Below are positions 32,439 to 40,511 of a stretch of 41,722 nucleotides of DNA, piece after piece (positions within the stretch are counted from its first letter, which is position 1; each line of letters starts with the position of its first letter). The DNA comes from an uncultured Granulosicoccaceae bacterium (GTDB lineage Bacteria > Pseudomonadota > Gammaproteobacteria > CALCKW01). Made by a program: the position numbers and the translations under genes. Below the pieces are notes generated by a model. The model ran no database searches. It saw nothing but the letters and a program-made list of their open reading frames with translations, and was not told the origin of the DNA. The DNA is taken from NCBI GenBank assembly GCA_937925815.1, contig CALAMQ010000046.1, forward strand, positions 1 to 41,722. Reading direction: 5' to 3'.

Positions 32439-34749
32439 TGAATTGACATCGGGGTGCACCTGGCACGCCGCGGCAAACATCCACGGACTGCACGACAACA
32501 ACAACATCTCAAAGCTCCAGTACTACACCATGAAGCTCTACAAAGAGCTTGAGGCCGAGACCGGCCAAGGTTGCGGTGTATTTCAGCCGGGCAGCCTCTA
32601 TCTCGCGCAAACCGCCGACCGCGAGCACCAGCTACGCATTCAAGCGGCCAAGGCCAAGACCTTCGGCGTCGACTTCTACGAACTGTCGGTCAAAGAAGCG
32701 CAGGAGATGCACCCGCTGGTCGATTTCGACGGCATCCGCTGCATCATGTTCGAGGCCGACGGCGGCAACGTCGATCCCTCCGGCGTCACCCACGCCTACG
32801 CCAGCGGCGCTCGCGCCAACGGCGCTGAGATCTACCGCTTCACCCCGGCACTTGAAACCAACCCGCGCGCGGACGGCACGTGGGACGTGGTCACACCCAA
32901 AGGCACCATCCACGCAGAGGTGGTGGTCAACTGCGGCGGTTTGTGGGGCCGTGAGGTCGCAAAGCTCGCGGGCTTCGAGCTGCCACTGATGACCATGGAG
33001 CACCAGTACTACGTCACCGAGAGCATGCCCGAGATCGAGGCGCTCGACCGCCGCCTGCCTTCGGTTGCAGACCGCGACGCCGAGTACTATTTGCGCCAGG
33101 AGGGCAACGGCCTGCTGGTCGGCGCCTATGAGAAAGACGGGCGCTTTTGGGCCGAAGAAGGCACGCCGCTAGACTTTGGCCACGAGCTCTTGCCAGACGA
33201 CCTCGAACGCATCGGCGAGAACGTCATGCGCGCCTGCGACCGCATCCCGGCGCTGGCTGAGGCCGGGGTCAAGCGCGTGATCAACGGCCCGATGATCTGG
33301 TCACCGGACTCCTCCGCCCTGCTCGGCCCGGTGCCAGAGCTCAAGAACTACTATTGCTGCGCCGGCATCATCCCGGGTTTTAGCCAATCTGGCGGACTCG
33401 GGCTCTCGCTCGCGCAGTGGATTGTCGAGGGCGAATCCGAACTGGACATGTTCCCCTGGGATCTCGCGCGCTACGGCAAGTGGGCCGACAAAGCCTTCAC
33501 CAAAGCCCGCGCCTTCGACAGCTACACCCACCGCTTCAAGATTCACTTCCCCTATGAGGAGCGTGAGGCCGGCCGGCCAGCGCGGATGCGCCCGGCTTAC
33601 CAAAAACAAAAATCACTGGGCGCGGTGTTCGGGCTCAACTACGGCTGGGAACACCCACTGTGGTTTGCCGGTGAAGGGGTTGACGGCAAAGAGGACTACG
33701 GCTTTGAACGCCAAGCCTGGTTCGACCCGGTCGGCGAAGAGTGCAAAGCGCTGCGCGACAGCGTCGGTTTGCTCGACGTCTCAAACTTTGCCAAGTACGA
33801 GCTCACCGGCCCCGACTGCGGCGCGTGGCTGGACCGCATTGTTGCCAACAAAGTGCCAACAGAAATCGGTCGCACCTGCCTCGCGCCGCTGCTCGGCGTA
33901 CGCGGCGGCATCGCCGGTGATTTCACGGTCACCAAAATGGCTGAAGACCACTACATGCTCTTTGGCTCAGGCATGGCAGAGCGCTACCACAAGCGCTTTT
34001 TTGACGCCGTGCCGCGCCCAGAAGGTGTGCGCTTTGAGAGCCTGACCGACGCGTGGGCGGGTTTTGCCATCGCCGGTCCAAAATCGCGTGAGATATTGCA
34101 GACGCTGACCAACACCGATCTCTCAAACGAGGCGTTCCGCTTTATGCGCTCGCGGCGCATGCCGGTTGCTGGCATCGACACCGTGGCGCTGCGCGTCTCA
34201 TTCACCGGTGAGCTCGGCTGGGAACTCTACTGCGAAGAAAAAGACCAGCTCGCGCTGCTCGAGGCGCTGCTCGAAGCCGGCGCCAAGGACAACATCCGGC
34301 CCTGTGGCGGCCGCGCACTGCTGTCACTGCGCATTGAGAAGGGATACGGCAGCTGGGGCCGCGAGTACTCGCCAGAGTACTGGCCACAGGAGGTCGGGCT
34401 CGAGCGCCTGATCAAAACCGATAAACCCGACTTTCTCGGCCGGGACGCCTACCTCGCGCTCGCCGACAAACCGCCACGCGAAAAACTGGTGATGGTCTCC
34501 ATTCCAGACGTCGACAACGACGCTGTCGGCGGCGAGCCGATTTTCGCAACCGATGGCACTCCCATTGGCCGCGTAAGCTCCGCAAGCTACGGACACACCG
34601 TTGGCAGCTCACTCGCGCTCGGCTTTGTCACCCCTGAACACGCCGCAGGCGGCACCGAAGTGGACGTTGCCATTCTCGGCATCAACACGCGCGGCGTGGT
34701 GCTCGACGAGCCGCCCTTTGATCCAAAGGGCCTGCACTTGCGCAGCTGA
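32329..34749 (+). CDS. FAD-dependent sarcosine/dimethylglycine dehydrogenase-like protein with GcvT domain
   Basis: 806 residues. Residues 1-400 are a DAO-type FAD domain: GGGLVGCS (G11, G13, G16) and SGCTWHAA, where H46 sits at the position of the histidine that covalently binds FAD in mammalian sarcosine and dimethylglycine dehydrogenases. Residues 430-800 are a GcvT-type aminomethyltransferase domain (CKALRDSVGLLDVSNFAKYEL, SFTGELGWELYC, CGGRALLSLRIEKGYGSWGREYSP) that transfers the oxidised methyl group to tetrahydrofolate. The product would be 5,10-methylene-tetrahydrofolate, connecting to fhs and formate dehydrogenase. The exact N-methyl substrate cannot be read from sequence. ATG 32329 is the only start; a stop lies 15 bases upstream in frame. 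Confidence 0.93.
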   Translation: MKTHAQAVVIGGGLVGCSVLYHLTKLGWKDVVLLERDELTSGCTWHAAANIHGLHDNNNISKLQYYTMKLYKELEAETGQGCGVFQPGSLYLAQTADREHQLRIQAAKAKTFGVDFYELSVKEAQEMHPLVDFDGIRCIMFEADGGNVDPSGVTHAYASGARANGAEIYRFTPALETNPRADGTWDVVTPKGTIHAEVVVNCGGLWGREVAKLAGFELPLMTMEHQYYVTESMPEIEALDRRLPSVADRDAEYYLRQEGNGLLVGAYEKDGRFWAEEGTPLDFGHELLPDDLERIGENVMRACDRIPALAEAGVKRVINGPMIWSPDSSALLGPVPELKNYYCCAGIIPGFSQSGGLGLSLAQWIVEGESELDMFPWDLARYGKWADKAFTKARAFDSYTHRFKIHFPYEEREAGRPARMRPAYQKQKSLGAVFGLNYGWEHPLWFAGEGVDGKEDYGFERQAWFDPVGEECKALRDSVGLLDVSNFAKYELTGPDCGAWLDRIVANKVPTEIGRTCLAPLLGVRGGIAGDFTVTKMAEDHYMLFGSGMAERYHKRFFDAVPRPEGVRFESLTDAWAGFAIAGPKSREILQTLTNTDLSNEAFRFMRSRRMPVAGIDTVALRVSFTGELGWELYCEEKDQLALLEALLEAGAKDNIRPCGGRALLSLRIEKGYGSWGREYSPEYWPQEVGLERLIKTDKPDFLGRDAYLALADKPPREKLVMVSIPDVDNDAVGGEPIFATDGTPIGRVSSASYGHTVGSSLALGFVTPEHAAGGTEVDVAILGINTRGVVLDEPPFDPKGLHLRS

Positions 34750-34764
34750 AGCAGTCCAAGATTC

Positions 34765-34819
34765 GACCGCAAGCGGTCGGCTTGCTAGGCTAAGTGGGTC
34801 ACCACCTGGCTTTTTTTTT
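34765..34819 (+). terminator. Terminator with alternative upstream hairpins
   Basis: GTGG-GTCA-CCAC at 34794-34805, with outer GC/GC pairs, is followed by nine T (34811-34819): an intrinsic terminator for the dehydrogenase transcript. Upstream are two mutually exclusive perfect hairpins: GACCGC-AA-GCGGTC (34765-34778) and GCAAGC-GGTCG-GCTTGC (34769-34785). The T tract abuts the GTG start of the next gene. Confidence 0.65.
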
Positions 34820-35698
34820 GTGTCCCCACTGACCATTGAATCCGCACACGCCCGCGTGGATGTGTGCGCTGAACTCGGCGCCGGCCTGCTCAGCTACGCG
34901 TTGCAAGACGGCACCCAGGTGCTGCGCCAAAGCCCGACAACACCGCATGTCCCGTTTGACCTGGCTTGCAATATCATGTTGCCTTGGTGCAACCGCGTCT
35001 CAGACGGCGGCTTCCACATTGACGGCCAATTTCACACGCTTGGCCAAACGCTGCCAGATCAACCCCTGCCACTGCACGGCAACGCGCTGACACTGCCATG
35101 GACCGTCACCAAGCAAGACGACGCCTCTATCGAACTCGCGCTGATATCCCGTGGACCCGGTCCATACCACTACGAAGCCCACGTGCGCTACGCACTCGAC
35201 GGCGCTGCGTTGATTGTCGATCTCGGTGTCTGGCACTGGGGCGAGACGCCACTGCCCTACGGCCTCGGCCTGCACCCGTGGTTTGAGCTCGACGCCGACA
35301 CCAGGGCGCAATTTACCGCCGAGGCGGTTGTGCTAACAGACAGTGACCGCTTGCCAACTGAGAGCGTTGATCTTGTGGACGCACCGGATTGGTCGTTTGA
35401 AGATGGCGCACAGCTACCCACCGACGGCATCGACAACGCGTTCACAGGCTGGTCTGGCACGGCGAGACTCAATTGGCCGTCTCGCGGGCTCATGCTCGAC
35501 ATCACAACCAACCCACAGCAGCCCTGTTGCCACCTCTTTGCACCGGGAGAAGGCGCAGACCACTTCTGTTTTGAACCGGTAAGTCACGCACCAAACGCGC
35601 ACAACTGGTCGGGCGCATCCCCACACAGATTGACCACACTCGCCCAAGGCGATGGCCTCGAATCGCGCACGGTGTTGATGCCGTATCAGAGCGGCTGA
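34820..35698 (+). CDS. Aldose 1-epimerase-like protein
   Basis: 292 residues from GTG 34820. Galactose-mutarotase beta-sandwich: N-terminal ELGAGLLSYALQDG, the NIMLPWCNRVSDGGF segment (the GalM N-R region), PLHGNAL with the first catalytic His, GLGLHPWFELD with the second, and CFEPVSHAPNA with the catalytic Glu. It interconverts sugar anomers; the substrate is not defined by sequence. Sulfoquinovose mutarotases belong to this superfamily, but this gene is 12 kb from the monooxygenase cluster. The start codon directly follows a nine-T terminator tract and lacks a ribosome site, so expression probably depends on read-through or a start slightly downstream. Confidence 0.85.
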   Translation: MSPLTIESAHARVDVCAELGAGLLSYALQDGTQVLRQSPTTPHVPFDLACNIMLPWCNRVSDGGFHIDGQFHTLGQTLPDQPLPLHGNALTLPWTVTKQDDASIELALISRGPGPYHYEAHVRYALDGAALIVDLGVWHWGETPLPYGLGLHPWFELDADTRAQFTAEAVVLTDSDRLPTESVDLVDAPDWSFEDGAQLPTDGIDNAFTGWSGTARLNWPSRGLMLDITTNPQQPCCHLFAPGEGADHFCFEPVSHAPNAHNWSGASPHRLTTLAQGDGLESRTVLMPYQSG

Positions 35699-35722
35699 AT
35701 AAGTCCTGATACCGAGCGGTGC

Positions 35723-36406
35723 TCAGCAATCATCCGGCAAGCCGCGCGTGCGCCGGTAATCGCGCACCGCGCGCTCGAGCGCTGTGAGTTCAGGGTCTTC
35801 AAGGCCAACGCTTGCGAGGCCCTCGACGGTGTTGTAGAGGTATTCGCGGCTGGTGCCGATGGTGCCCTCGGCAACTGCAATGCACTCGACCAACTTTTGC
35901 GGCAGCAACTCACAGCAGTAGCGCACGTGGTTCGGGTTGGCCAAGAACACCACGCAGCGAATGGCGTCACCGTCTGTGGTGACAGCCTCGAGCAATTGCG
36001 CGCGGTAGGCGCCGCTGATCATCTCGCGCCGCCAGATGCAGGTCAGCTCCCAATCCACTCTTTCCGCTGGCACGTGAAAGGCGATGCCGTCGCAGTGCCC
36101 GCCGGGTGCAAGTGCAAGGTAAAAACCGGGCGCGTCTTCGCTGCCGCGCCCCGACTTATCCCACAGGCAATAGCGTCGCGTGAGGCCATCGAGGCGTGCG
36201 GGCGCGCTGCGGTCAAAATCGATACACGGGTTCCAGATCAATGACCCGTAGCCAAAAATCCACACATCCTCGCCGTCGATGCCGCGCAGAATCTGTTGGC
36301 GCGAGGCTTCGAATTCAGCGTCATCGAGCAGCGGGTAGTCGGGCACAGTCTCGCGGATGCGCGCGCGCAAGCGGTCGTTTTCCAGGTCTTCTCGGGTCAG
36401 AGGCAT
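35723..36406 (-). CDS. ChaC-like gamma-glutamylcyclotransferase
   Basis: 227 residues from ATG 36406; a TTG at 36424 would add six. The substrate-binding VWIFGYGSLIWNP loop opens the domain at about residue 47. LTRRYCLWDKSGRGSEDAPG and LALAPGGHCDGIAF follow, and the WRREMISGAYR segment contains the catalytic glutamate. It cleaves the gamma-glutamyl bond of glutathione to 5-oxoproline and Cys-Gly in the cytosol. It is slightly longer than usual bacterial ChaC because of an N-terminal helical extension. It converges on the epimerase gene with 24 bases between stops. With gamma-glutamyltransferase at 29-31 kb it suggests local glutathione turnover. Confidence 0.92.
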   Translation of the reverse strand: MPLTREDLENDRLRARIRETVPDYPLLDDAEFEASRQQILRGIDGEDVWIFGYGSLIWNPCIDFDRSAPARLDGLTRRYCLWDKSGRGSEDAPGFYLALAPGGHCDGIAFHVPAERVDWELTCIWRREMISGAYRAQLLEAVTTDGDAIRCVVFLANPNHVRYCCELLPQKLVECIAVAEGTIGTSREYLYNTVEGLASVGLEDPELTALERAVRDYRRTRGLPDDC

Positions 36407-36424
36407 GCGGCAGGCGTGCGACAA

Positions 36425-36494
36425 TCAAAGCGGTACAAGGATGTTGCACCACTCACCGGTCATATACCAGCGCAGTTCGCAGCGGATCAGCGGG
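36425..36494 (-). other. Possible continuation of the following small gene in another frame
   Basis: Directly after the TGA at 36495, a shifted minus-strand frame runs 23 codons to TGA at 36425 and reads like protein (DPLIRCELRWYMTGEWC, then NILVPL). GAC occurs twice around the stop (GACTGAC), where a four-base duplication would explain the shift. It may be the true C-terminus of the 36495-36851 gene. Confidence 0.3.
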
Positions 36495-36851
36495 TCAGTC
36501 GCGCCAACCCACCACACAGCGGGTGTCGCGGATAATCTGCAGCAGTGGGTAATCTCGGGTGACAACGCGCACGGCAATGTTGAGATCCAGAGGCAAAATG
36601 TCCCCGATGAGCTGATCGACGCGTCGGCGCACGTGTTCCATTTTCGACGGCGGATCAACCACCAGGTAGAACACCAGGCTCGCAGGCATCGCCAAGCCAA
36701 GCTCTTTGACTTCTGGCAGGTAGGCCTCGCGAATCGGTTGAATGTCCGCAACCATGCTCGACAGCCGTGTCACCAACTCACCCGGAATACGCTGGCTCGG
36801 TTTGCCAAAGATCAGGTGGCGGTCAATGCATTCGTCGGTAAACGGCGTCAT
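36495..36851 (-). CDS. Small uncharacterised protein, possibly C-terminally frameshifted
   Basis: 118 residues from ATG 36851. I do not recognise it with certainty. Residues 35-110 alternate helix and strand (IREAYLPEVKELG, SLVFYLVVDP, MEHVRRRVDQLIGDILP, LNIAVRVVTRDYPLLQII) in an order resembling the C-terminal domain of SseB-like proteins, which is only a hint. The frame stops at VVGWRD, but an adjacent frame continues with protein-like sequence to within one base of the TTG that could start ChaC. A four-base insertion (GACT) near 36495 is a candidate cause. It is followed by chaC on the same strand. Confidence 0.55.
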   Translation of the reverse strand: MTPFTDECIDRHLIFGKPSQRIPGELVTRLSSMVADIQPIREAYLPEVKELGLAMPASLVFYLVVDPPSKMEHVRRRVDQLIGDILPLDLNIAVRVVTRDYPLLQIIRDTRCVVGWRD

Positions 36852-36965
36852 GGCGCGCCTCTTTCGTGCTGGTCCGACAAAAACATAGCAGCTCAGCCAC
36901 AACTCGCCCGCTCAAAAACACGCTGAGGGGGGCAATGCTGCGCTGCCCGGCACCGAACAACCGGC

Positions 36966-37679
36966 TCAGCAACCGAGCGCGTCAGCCAACGCGGTGATCG
37001 ATGGAACCTCCAGCGTGCCCATCGGGAGCTCAGCACGCGAAGGCTCCACATCCACTCCAAACTCCAACGGCCGGTCAATGTACGCGCACGGCAGCCCATA
37101 GCCCGCCGCCGCGCTCAGGTCTTCGGGGTGACACGCCACCATCATCACCGACGCCGGTGGCACATCAAACACTTCTGCGACGCCAAGATAGGTGCGGGGA
37201 TCGGGTTTGTAGGCTTTGAACACTTCTGCTGAGAGCACGCAGTCCCAATGCAGGCCCATGGCTTTGGCCATGTTGGTGAGGAGCGAGAGATTGCCGTTGG
37301 ACAGCGGACACAATGTGAACCGCGTGGCCAGCCGGTGGATGCCGTCGACCGAGTCCGGCCAGGGCGGCAGACGGTGCCAGGCGCGAGTGAGGTGCTCGCG
37401 CGTGGCGTTGTCAATGTCATCGCGGCCCCACTCAGAGAGCACGCGGTCGAGGATTTGCCGGTGCAATACATCGAGGGTGACCCACTGGCCACCCTGGCGC
37501 ACCGGCTCCATCGCCGGTTGATAGCCGTCGCGCCAGGCCCGCGCGAACTGCGCGCCGTCGAGCCCGCAATTGAGCTGGTCAACTTCGTGCGCGATACCGC
37601 CGTGCCAATCGACAACCGTGCCGAACACATCGAATGCCAAAACTGTCGGTTGATTCACCCTGCACCCCAAAAGCGACAT
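36966..37679 (-). CDS. Haloacid dehalogenase, type II (L-2-haloacid dehalogenase-like)
   Basis: 237 residues from ATG 37679; GTG 37658 is the alternative. HAD motifs are in order: nucleophile D17 in AFDVFGTVVDW, PLSNGN (motif II), KAYKPDPRTY with the motif III Lys, and VACHPEDLSAAAGYG (motif IV). The DVFGTVVDW and SNGN pattern is that of type II haloacid dehalogenases (HAD subfamily IA), which hydrolyse 2-haloacids to 2-hydroxyacids, though many relatives are phosphatases. It is divergent from the aminotransferase gene with 82 bases between starts. Substrate unproven. Confidence 0.9.
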   Translation of the reverse strand: MSLLGCRVNQPTVLAFDVFGTVVDWHGGIAHEVDQLNCGLDGAQFARAWRDGYQPAMEPVRQGGQWVTLDVLHRQILDRVLSEWGRDDIDNATREHLTRAWHRLPPWPDSVDGIHRLATRFTLCPLSNGNLSLLTNMAKAMGLHWDCVLSAEVFKAYKPDPRTYLGVAEVFDVPPASVMMVACHPEDLSAAAGYGLPCAYIDRPLEFGVDVEPSRAELPMGTLEVPSITALADALGC

Positions 37680-37761
37680 TTTCCCAACTGTGCCACGCGC
37701 CCGCCCTGCACACCACCGGATTGTGCCGTTACACTGACCGCAACACGATGGAGTTGCGCTC

Positions 37762-38967
37762 ATGACACTCAGCCACGGATTCAGCCACCTCGCCATGCCG
37801 GGCCCAACGGTCATCCCAGACCGTGTATTACAAGCCATGCACAGGCCCTCGCCCGACATCTACAGCGGCGAGCTCGTCGACCAGTCTGACGCGCTCTACA
37901 ACGATCTCAAACGCGTCGCCAACACAAACGGTGACGCGATCATTTACATCGGCAACGGCCACGCCGGCTGGGAAGGGGCGCTGATCAACACCTTGCAACC
38001 AGGCGACCGCATTCTCGCGCTTTACACCGGTCGCTTTGGCCGGGGTTGGGCACAGATGGCCGAGGCACTCGGCGTTGAAATCGAGTCGCTGGATTTTGGG
38101 TCGAACTCACCGGTTGATCCAGACCGTGTCGAAGCGGCGCTGCGCGCAGACACCCAACACAGACTTCGCGCCGTGATCACCGTACAGACCGACACCTCAA
38201 CTTCAATCCGCAACGACATCCCCGCCATTCGCGAGGCCATCGACAACGCCAAACACCCCGCGCTGTTCATGGTTGATTGCATCGCGTCGCTCGGTTGCGA
38301 GCCTTACCACATGGACGCTTGGGGGGTGGACGTGACCGTGGCCGCCTGCCAGAAAGGCTTGATGACGCCGCCGGGTCTCGCGTTCAATTTTCTCAATGCC
38401 AAAGCAAAGGCGAGACAAGCCGAACTGACCCACGTGAGCCAGTACTGGGATTGGGCGCAACGCCTCAAAGAAGAGCATTTCTACCAAAAGTTCTCAGGCA
38501 CACCACCTACCCATCACCTCTTTGCGCTGCGCGAAGCGCTGAACATGATTCACGAAGACGGTATCGAGCAAGTGTGGCGACGCCACAGTGTTTTTGCCGA
38601 GACGGTCTGGGCCGCGGTTGACGCGTGGTCAGAAGACGGCCCGCTGCGATTGCATATTCCAAATCCTGAGCACCGTTCGACCGCCGTGACCACTATCGTC
38701 GCAGGCGACGGCAACGGTCCGCGTATCCGCCAGTGGTGCATCGACAAGCTCGGCGTAACACTCGGTTATGGGCTGCCAATTGGTGAACTCGCCTCGGACA
38801 GACCAGACAACTTATTTCGGATTGGCCACATGGGCCACGTCACCCCAACAGGATTACTCGGCAGCCTCGGGTGCGTTGACGCAGCGCTTACAGCACTAGA
38901 CATTGCACACGGTGACAATGCCCTCAATTGTGCCACCAACAAGATTGCAAGCTCGATAACCGATTGA
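37762..38967 (+). CDS. Class V aminotransferase (serine/alanine-glyoxylate type)
   Basis: 401 residues. PLP fold type I, class V. The N-terminal MPGPTVIPDRVLQAM opening, IYIGNGHAGWEGALINTL (cofactor phosphate loop), FMVDCIASLGCEPYHMDAWGVD and the PLP lysine K198 in AACQKGLMTPPG are all visible. The end has YGLPIGELASDRPDNLFRIGHMGH. Relatives transfer amino groups between serine or alanine and glyoxylate, or act on aminoethylphosphonate or pyridoxamine. The GNGHAGWEG and QKGLMTPPG pattern favours serine/alanine-glyoxylate enzymes. ATG 37762 has GGAG nine bases upstream. Glycine formed this way would fit the one-carbon theme of the window, as inference. Confidence 0.9.
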   Translation: MTLSHGFSHLAMPGPTVIPDRVLQAMHRPSPDIYSGELVDQSDALYNDLKRVANTNGDAIIYIGNGHAGWEGALINTLQPGDRILALYTGRFGRGWAQMAEALGVEIESLDFGSNSPVDPDRVEAALRADTQHRLRAVITVQTDTSTSIRNDIPAIREAIDNAKHPALFMVDCIASLGCEPYHMDAWGVDVTVAACQKGLMTPPGLAFNFLNAKAKARQAELTHVSQYWDWAQRLKEEHFYQKFSGTPPTHHLFALREALNMIHEDGIEQVWRRHSVFAETVWAAVDAWSEDGPLRLHIPNPEHRSTAVTTIVAGDGNGPRIRQWCIDKLGVTLGYGLPIGELASDRPDNLFRIGHMGHVTPTGLLGSLGCVDAALTALDIAHGDNALNCATNKIASSITD

Positions 38968-39057
38968 AAGTTCAATAGCGCGCCGGTAGGCTAACCATAC
39001 GATGTCGGCACGCGCGCAAACAGGCACCGACCCAACACCGATTAAGAGGTAAGGATC

Positions 39058-39267
39058 ATGTGGCAAGAATTCATTGCACTTAAGAATGTCGGCACACGCG
39101 AAGGCGGCATGCGCCTCGGCGCGGGCGCAATGGCCATACTTTGGGGCCTGACCGGCGGTGGCCTGATCATCACCCTCATCGGCGCCATCCTGGCTGTGAC
39201 CGGTTATTACAACTCGTGTCAGCTCTATAAAATCATGGGCCGCAATACCAATACTGGTAGCGCCTAG
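39058..39267 (+). CDS. DUF2892 small membrane protein
   Basis: 69 residues with two hydrophobic segments (about 19-35 and 36-52, broken by glycines) and the DUF2892 signature NxCxLYKIMG near residue 52. The same domain forms the membrane part of the YgaP rhodanese. AAGAGG lies about eight bases upstream of the ATG. A second DUF2892 gene lies 210 bases away on the opposite strand. Function unknown; an association with sulfur or thiol metabolism is suggested only by family context. Confidence 0.8.
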   Translation: MWQEFIALKNVGTREGGMRLGAGAMAILWGLTGGGLIITLIGAILAVTGYYNSCQLYKIMGRNTNTGSA

Positions 39268-39334
39268 ATCACCCAGCGCTTGCGACAACGTCGCGGCGGT
39301 TGTCGGTGCTAGACAACGCTGTCACGCCTCAGAG

Positions 39335-39357
39335 TTGTTTGGGGAACCTCCAAACAA
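39335..39357. terminator. Hairpin between the two DUF2892 genes
   Basis: TTGTTTGG and CCAAACAA form a perfect 8-bp stem with a seven-base loop in the convergent gap between the two DUF2892 genes. There is no T tract on the plus strand. It probably marks the end of transcripts from one or both sides. Confidence 0.4.
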
Positions 39358-39415
39358 GCCCCATCAGTCAGGTAGGCCTGCCCCCGGTGCGCCGGCCCGG
39401 TCCGCTTTTTTGGAA

Positions 39416-39427
39416 GGTCCGTCACAC
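39416..39427 (-). repeat. Isolated 12-bp copy of the tandem repeat unit
   Basis: The minus strand reads GTGTGACGGACC here, identical over 12 of 14 bases to the unit of the perfect array at 2852-2928, and continues TT instead of AC. A chance 12-base match in this window is unlikely but possible. It is intergenic, in the gap between the DUF2892 genes. Confidence 0.5.
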
Positions 39428-39477
39428 GGTTGGCTTCGCCTTGTTTCGCACTCAGCTGGGACTTTTTCGGAGCCTCC

Positions 39478-39666
39478 CTAGCAGTCTTGGCAAGTCTTTA
39501 ATCCGAAAACTCGGTAGAGCGGACAGAAGTTCATGGCGGCGGTGGCGACAAAAACAATGCCGACATAACCCCACCACCCGATTGTCGCCGTTGCTGCCAA
39601 AACAATCAGCGCTGCACCACCAACAAAACGCGCCATGCGGTCCCAGTTAGCCAGATTGCGTGTCAT
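39478..39666 (-). CDS. DUF2892 small membrane protein (YgaP-like membrane domain)
   Basis: 62 residues. Two hydrophobic segments (about 13-29 and 31-46) are followed by NFCPLYRVFG and a cysteine-rich tail ending TCQDC. The CPLYxxxG motif defines DUF2892, and the extra C-terminal cysteines are unlike its neighbour at 39.1 kb. GGAGAT lies about seven bases upstream of ATG 39666. It is 69 bases downstream of the Crp/Fnr gene on the same strand, probably in one operon. Such proteins are often next to sulfur-handling genes, which suggests but does not show a redox or thiol role. Confidence 0.82.
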   Translation of the reverse strand: MTRNLANWDRMARFVGGAALIVLAATATIGWWGYVGIVFVATAAMNFCPLYRVFGLKTCQDC

Positions 39667-39735
39667 CGTCGATCTCCACTTCTCTTCAGGTAGGGGACAG
39701 CGTATCCGGACTGAAACGCGCGTTATGTGATTCTG

Positions 39736-40350
39736 TCACACTGGACCAGCTGCACTGTGTTCAACCAGTGCAGCTTTGTCGGCAATCACAATGCTGCCAC
39801 GCGACACGCCAATCCAGCCGCGAGACTCGAACACTTTTAACGCTCGCGAAACCACCTCGCGCGCGGTGCCCAATTCCACCGCTATATCGGCTTGCGTCAT
39901 ATCAATGGACTGGCTTGGTCGGGCTGCTAGCCATCTCGCTAGACGCAAATCTGTCCTGTGTTCGAGCAAATCATCAATAACAGAAGTCAATTCACCCACG
40001 CGTTCTGCAAAGCTCTGAAAGACAATGGATTGAAACGCTGTGTCCGTTTGCATCAAATGGCGAAAAGTCGCGCGCGAGATCAGCGCACCTTGCACCGCCC
40101 CCTCGGCGTAACCAAAACCCGAATAGGGGCGGCCTGAAAGCAAACAGGTTGTGGTGAGAACACAAGACTCACCCACCCCGACACGGTAGAGAACAACAGT
40201 GCGACCTGCGCTATTGGTTTGTTCAACGCGAACAGCGCCGTGGTTGACGATGACAAAGCCACTGCTGACATCGCCCGGTGAAAACACCAGCTCACCATCT
40301 GCAAATTCAACGCGCCGCCCATTACAAACGTAGTCATTTATTTTATTCAC
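39736..40350 (-). CDS. Crp/Fnr-family transcriptional regulator
   Basis: 204 residues. An N-terminal cyclic-nucleotide-binding-like beta roll (about 12-110) is followed by a dimer helix (AERVGELTSVIDDLLEHRTDLRLARWL) and a winged helix-turn-helix (MTQADIAVELGTAREVVSRALKVFESRGWI, about 150-179). It lacks the N-terminal cysteine set of FNR, so it should not hold a [4Fe-4S] cluster. C63 and C69 in ESCVLTTTCLL could form a thiol switch. It is followed by a DUF2892 gene and divergent from a photolyase, with an 18-base palindrome in the shared promoter region. Signal unknown. Confidence 0.92.
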   Translation of the reverse strand: MNKINDYVCNGRRVEFADGELVFSPGDVSSGFVIVNHGAVRVEQTNSAGRTVVLYRVGVGESCVLTTTCLLSGRPYSGFGYAEGAVQGALISRATFRHLMQTDTAFQSIVFQSFAERVGELTSVIDDLLEHRTDLRLARWLAARPSQSIDMTQADIAVELGTAREVVSRALKVFESRGWIGVSRGSIVIADKAALVEHSAAGPV

Positions 40351-40460
40351 CCGATCACTCTAGCGCGCTATAGATCCGCCAGTCATCAAATCCTACCCTC
40401 AGAGAGTTTCAACACCCACCGGCAAACCGCCGTTTCGAAAAATTCAGAGGTTCTATCGAA

Positions 40461-40478
40461 CGCTCAGGTGATTGAGCG
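40461..40478. promoter_or_regulatory. Palindrome in the Crp/Fnr-photolyase promoter region
   Basis: CGCTCA and TGAGCG arms are separated by six bases, the spacing of Crp/Fnr-type operators though not their TGTGA or TTGAT consensus. A further GCTCA lies about 12 bases downstream. It sits 34 bases before the photolyase start and 111 before the regulator start. It is a candidate site for the adjacent regulator. Confidence 0.35.
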
Positions 40479-40511
40479 GTCGCATAACATGCTCATGACA
40501 ATCCGCAAGAC

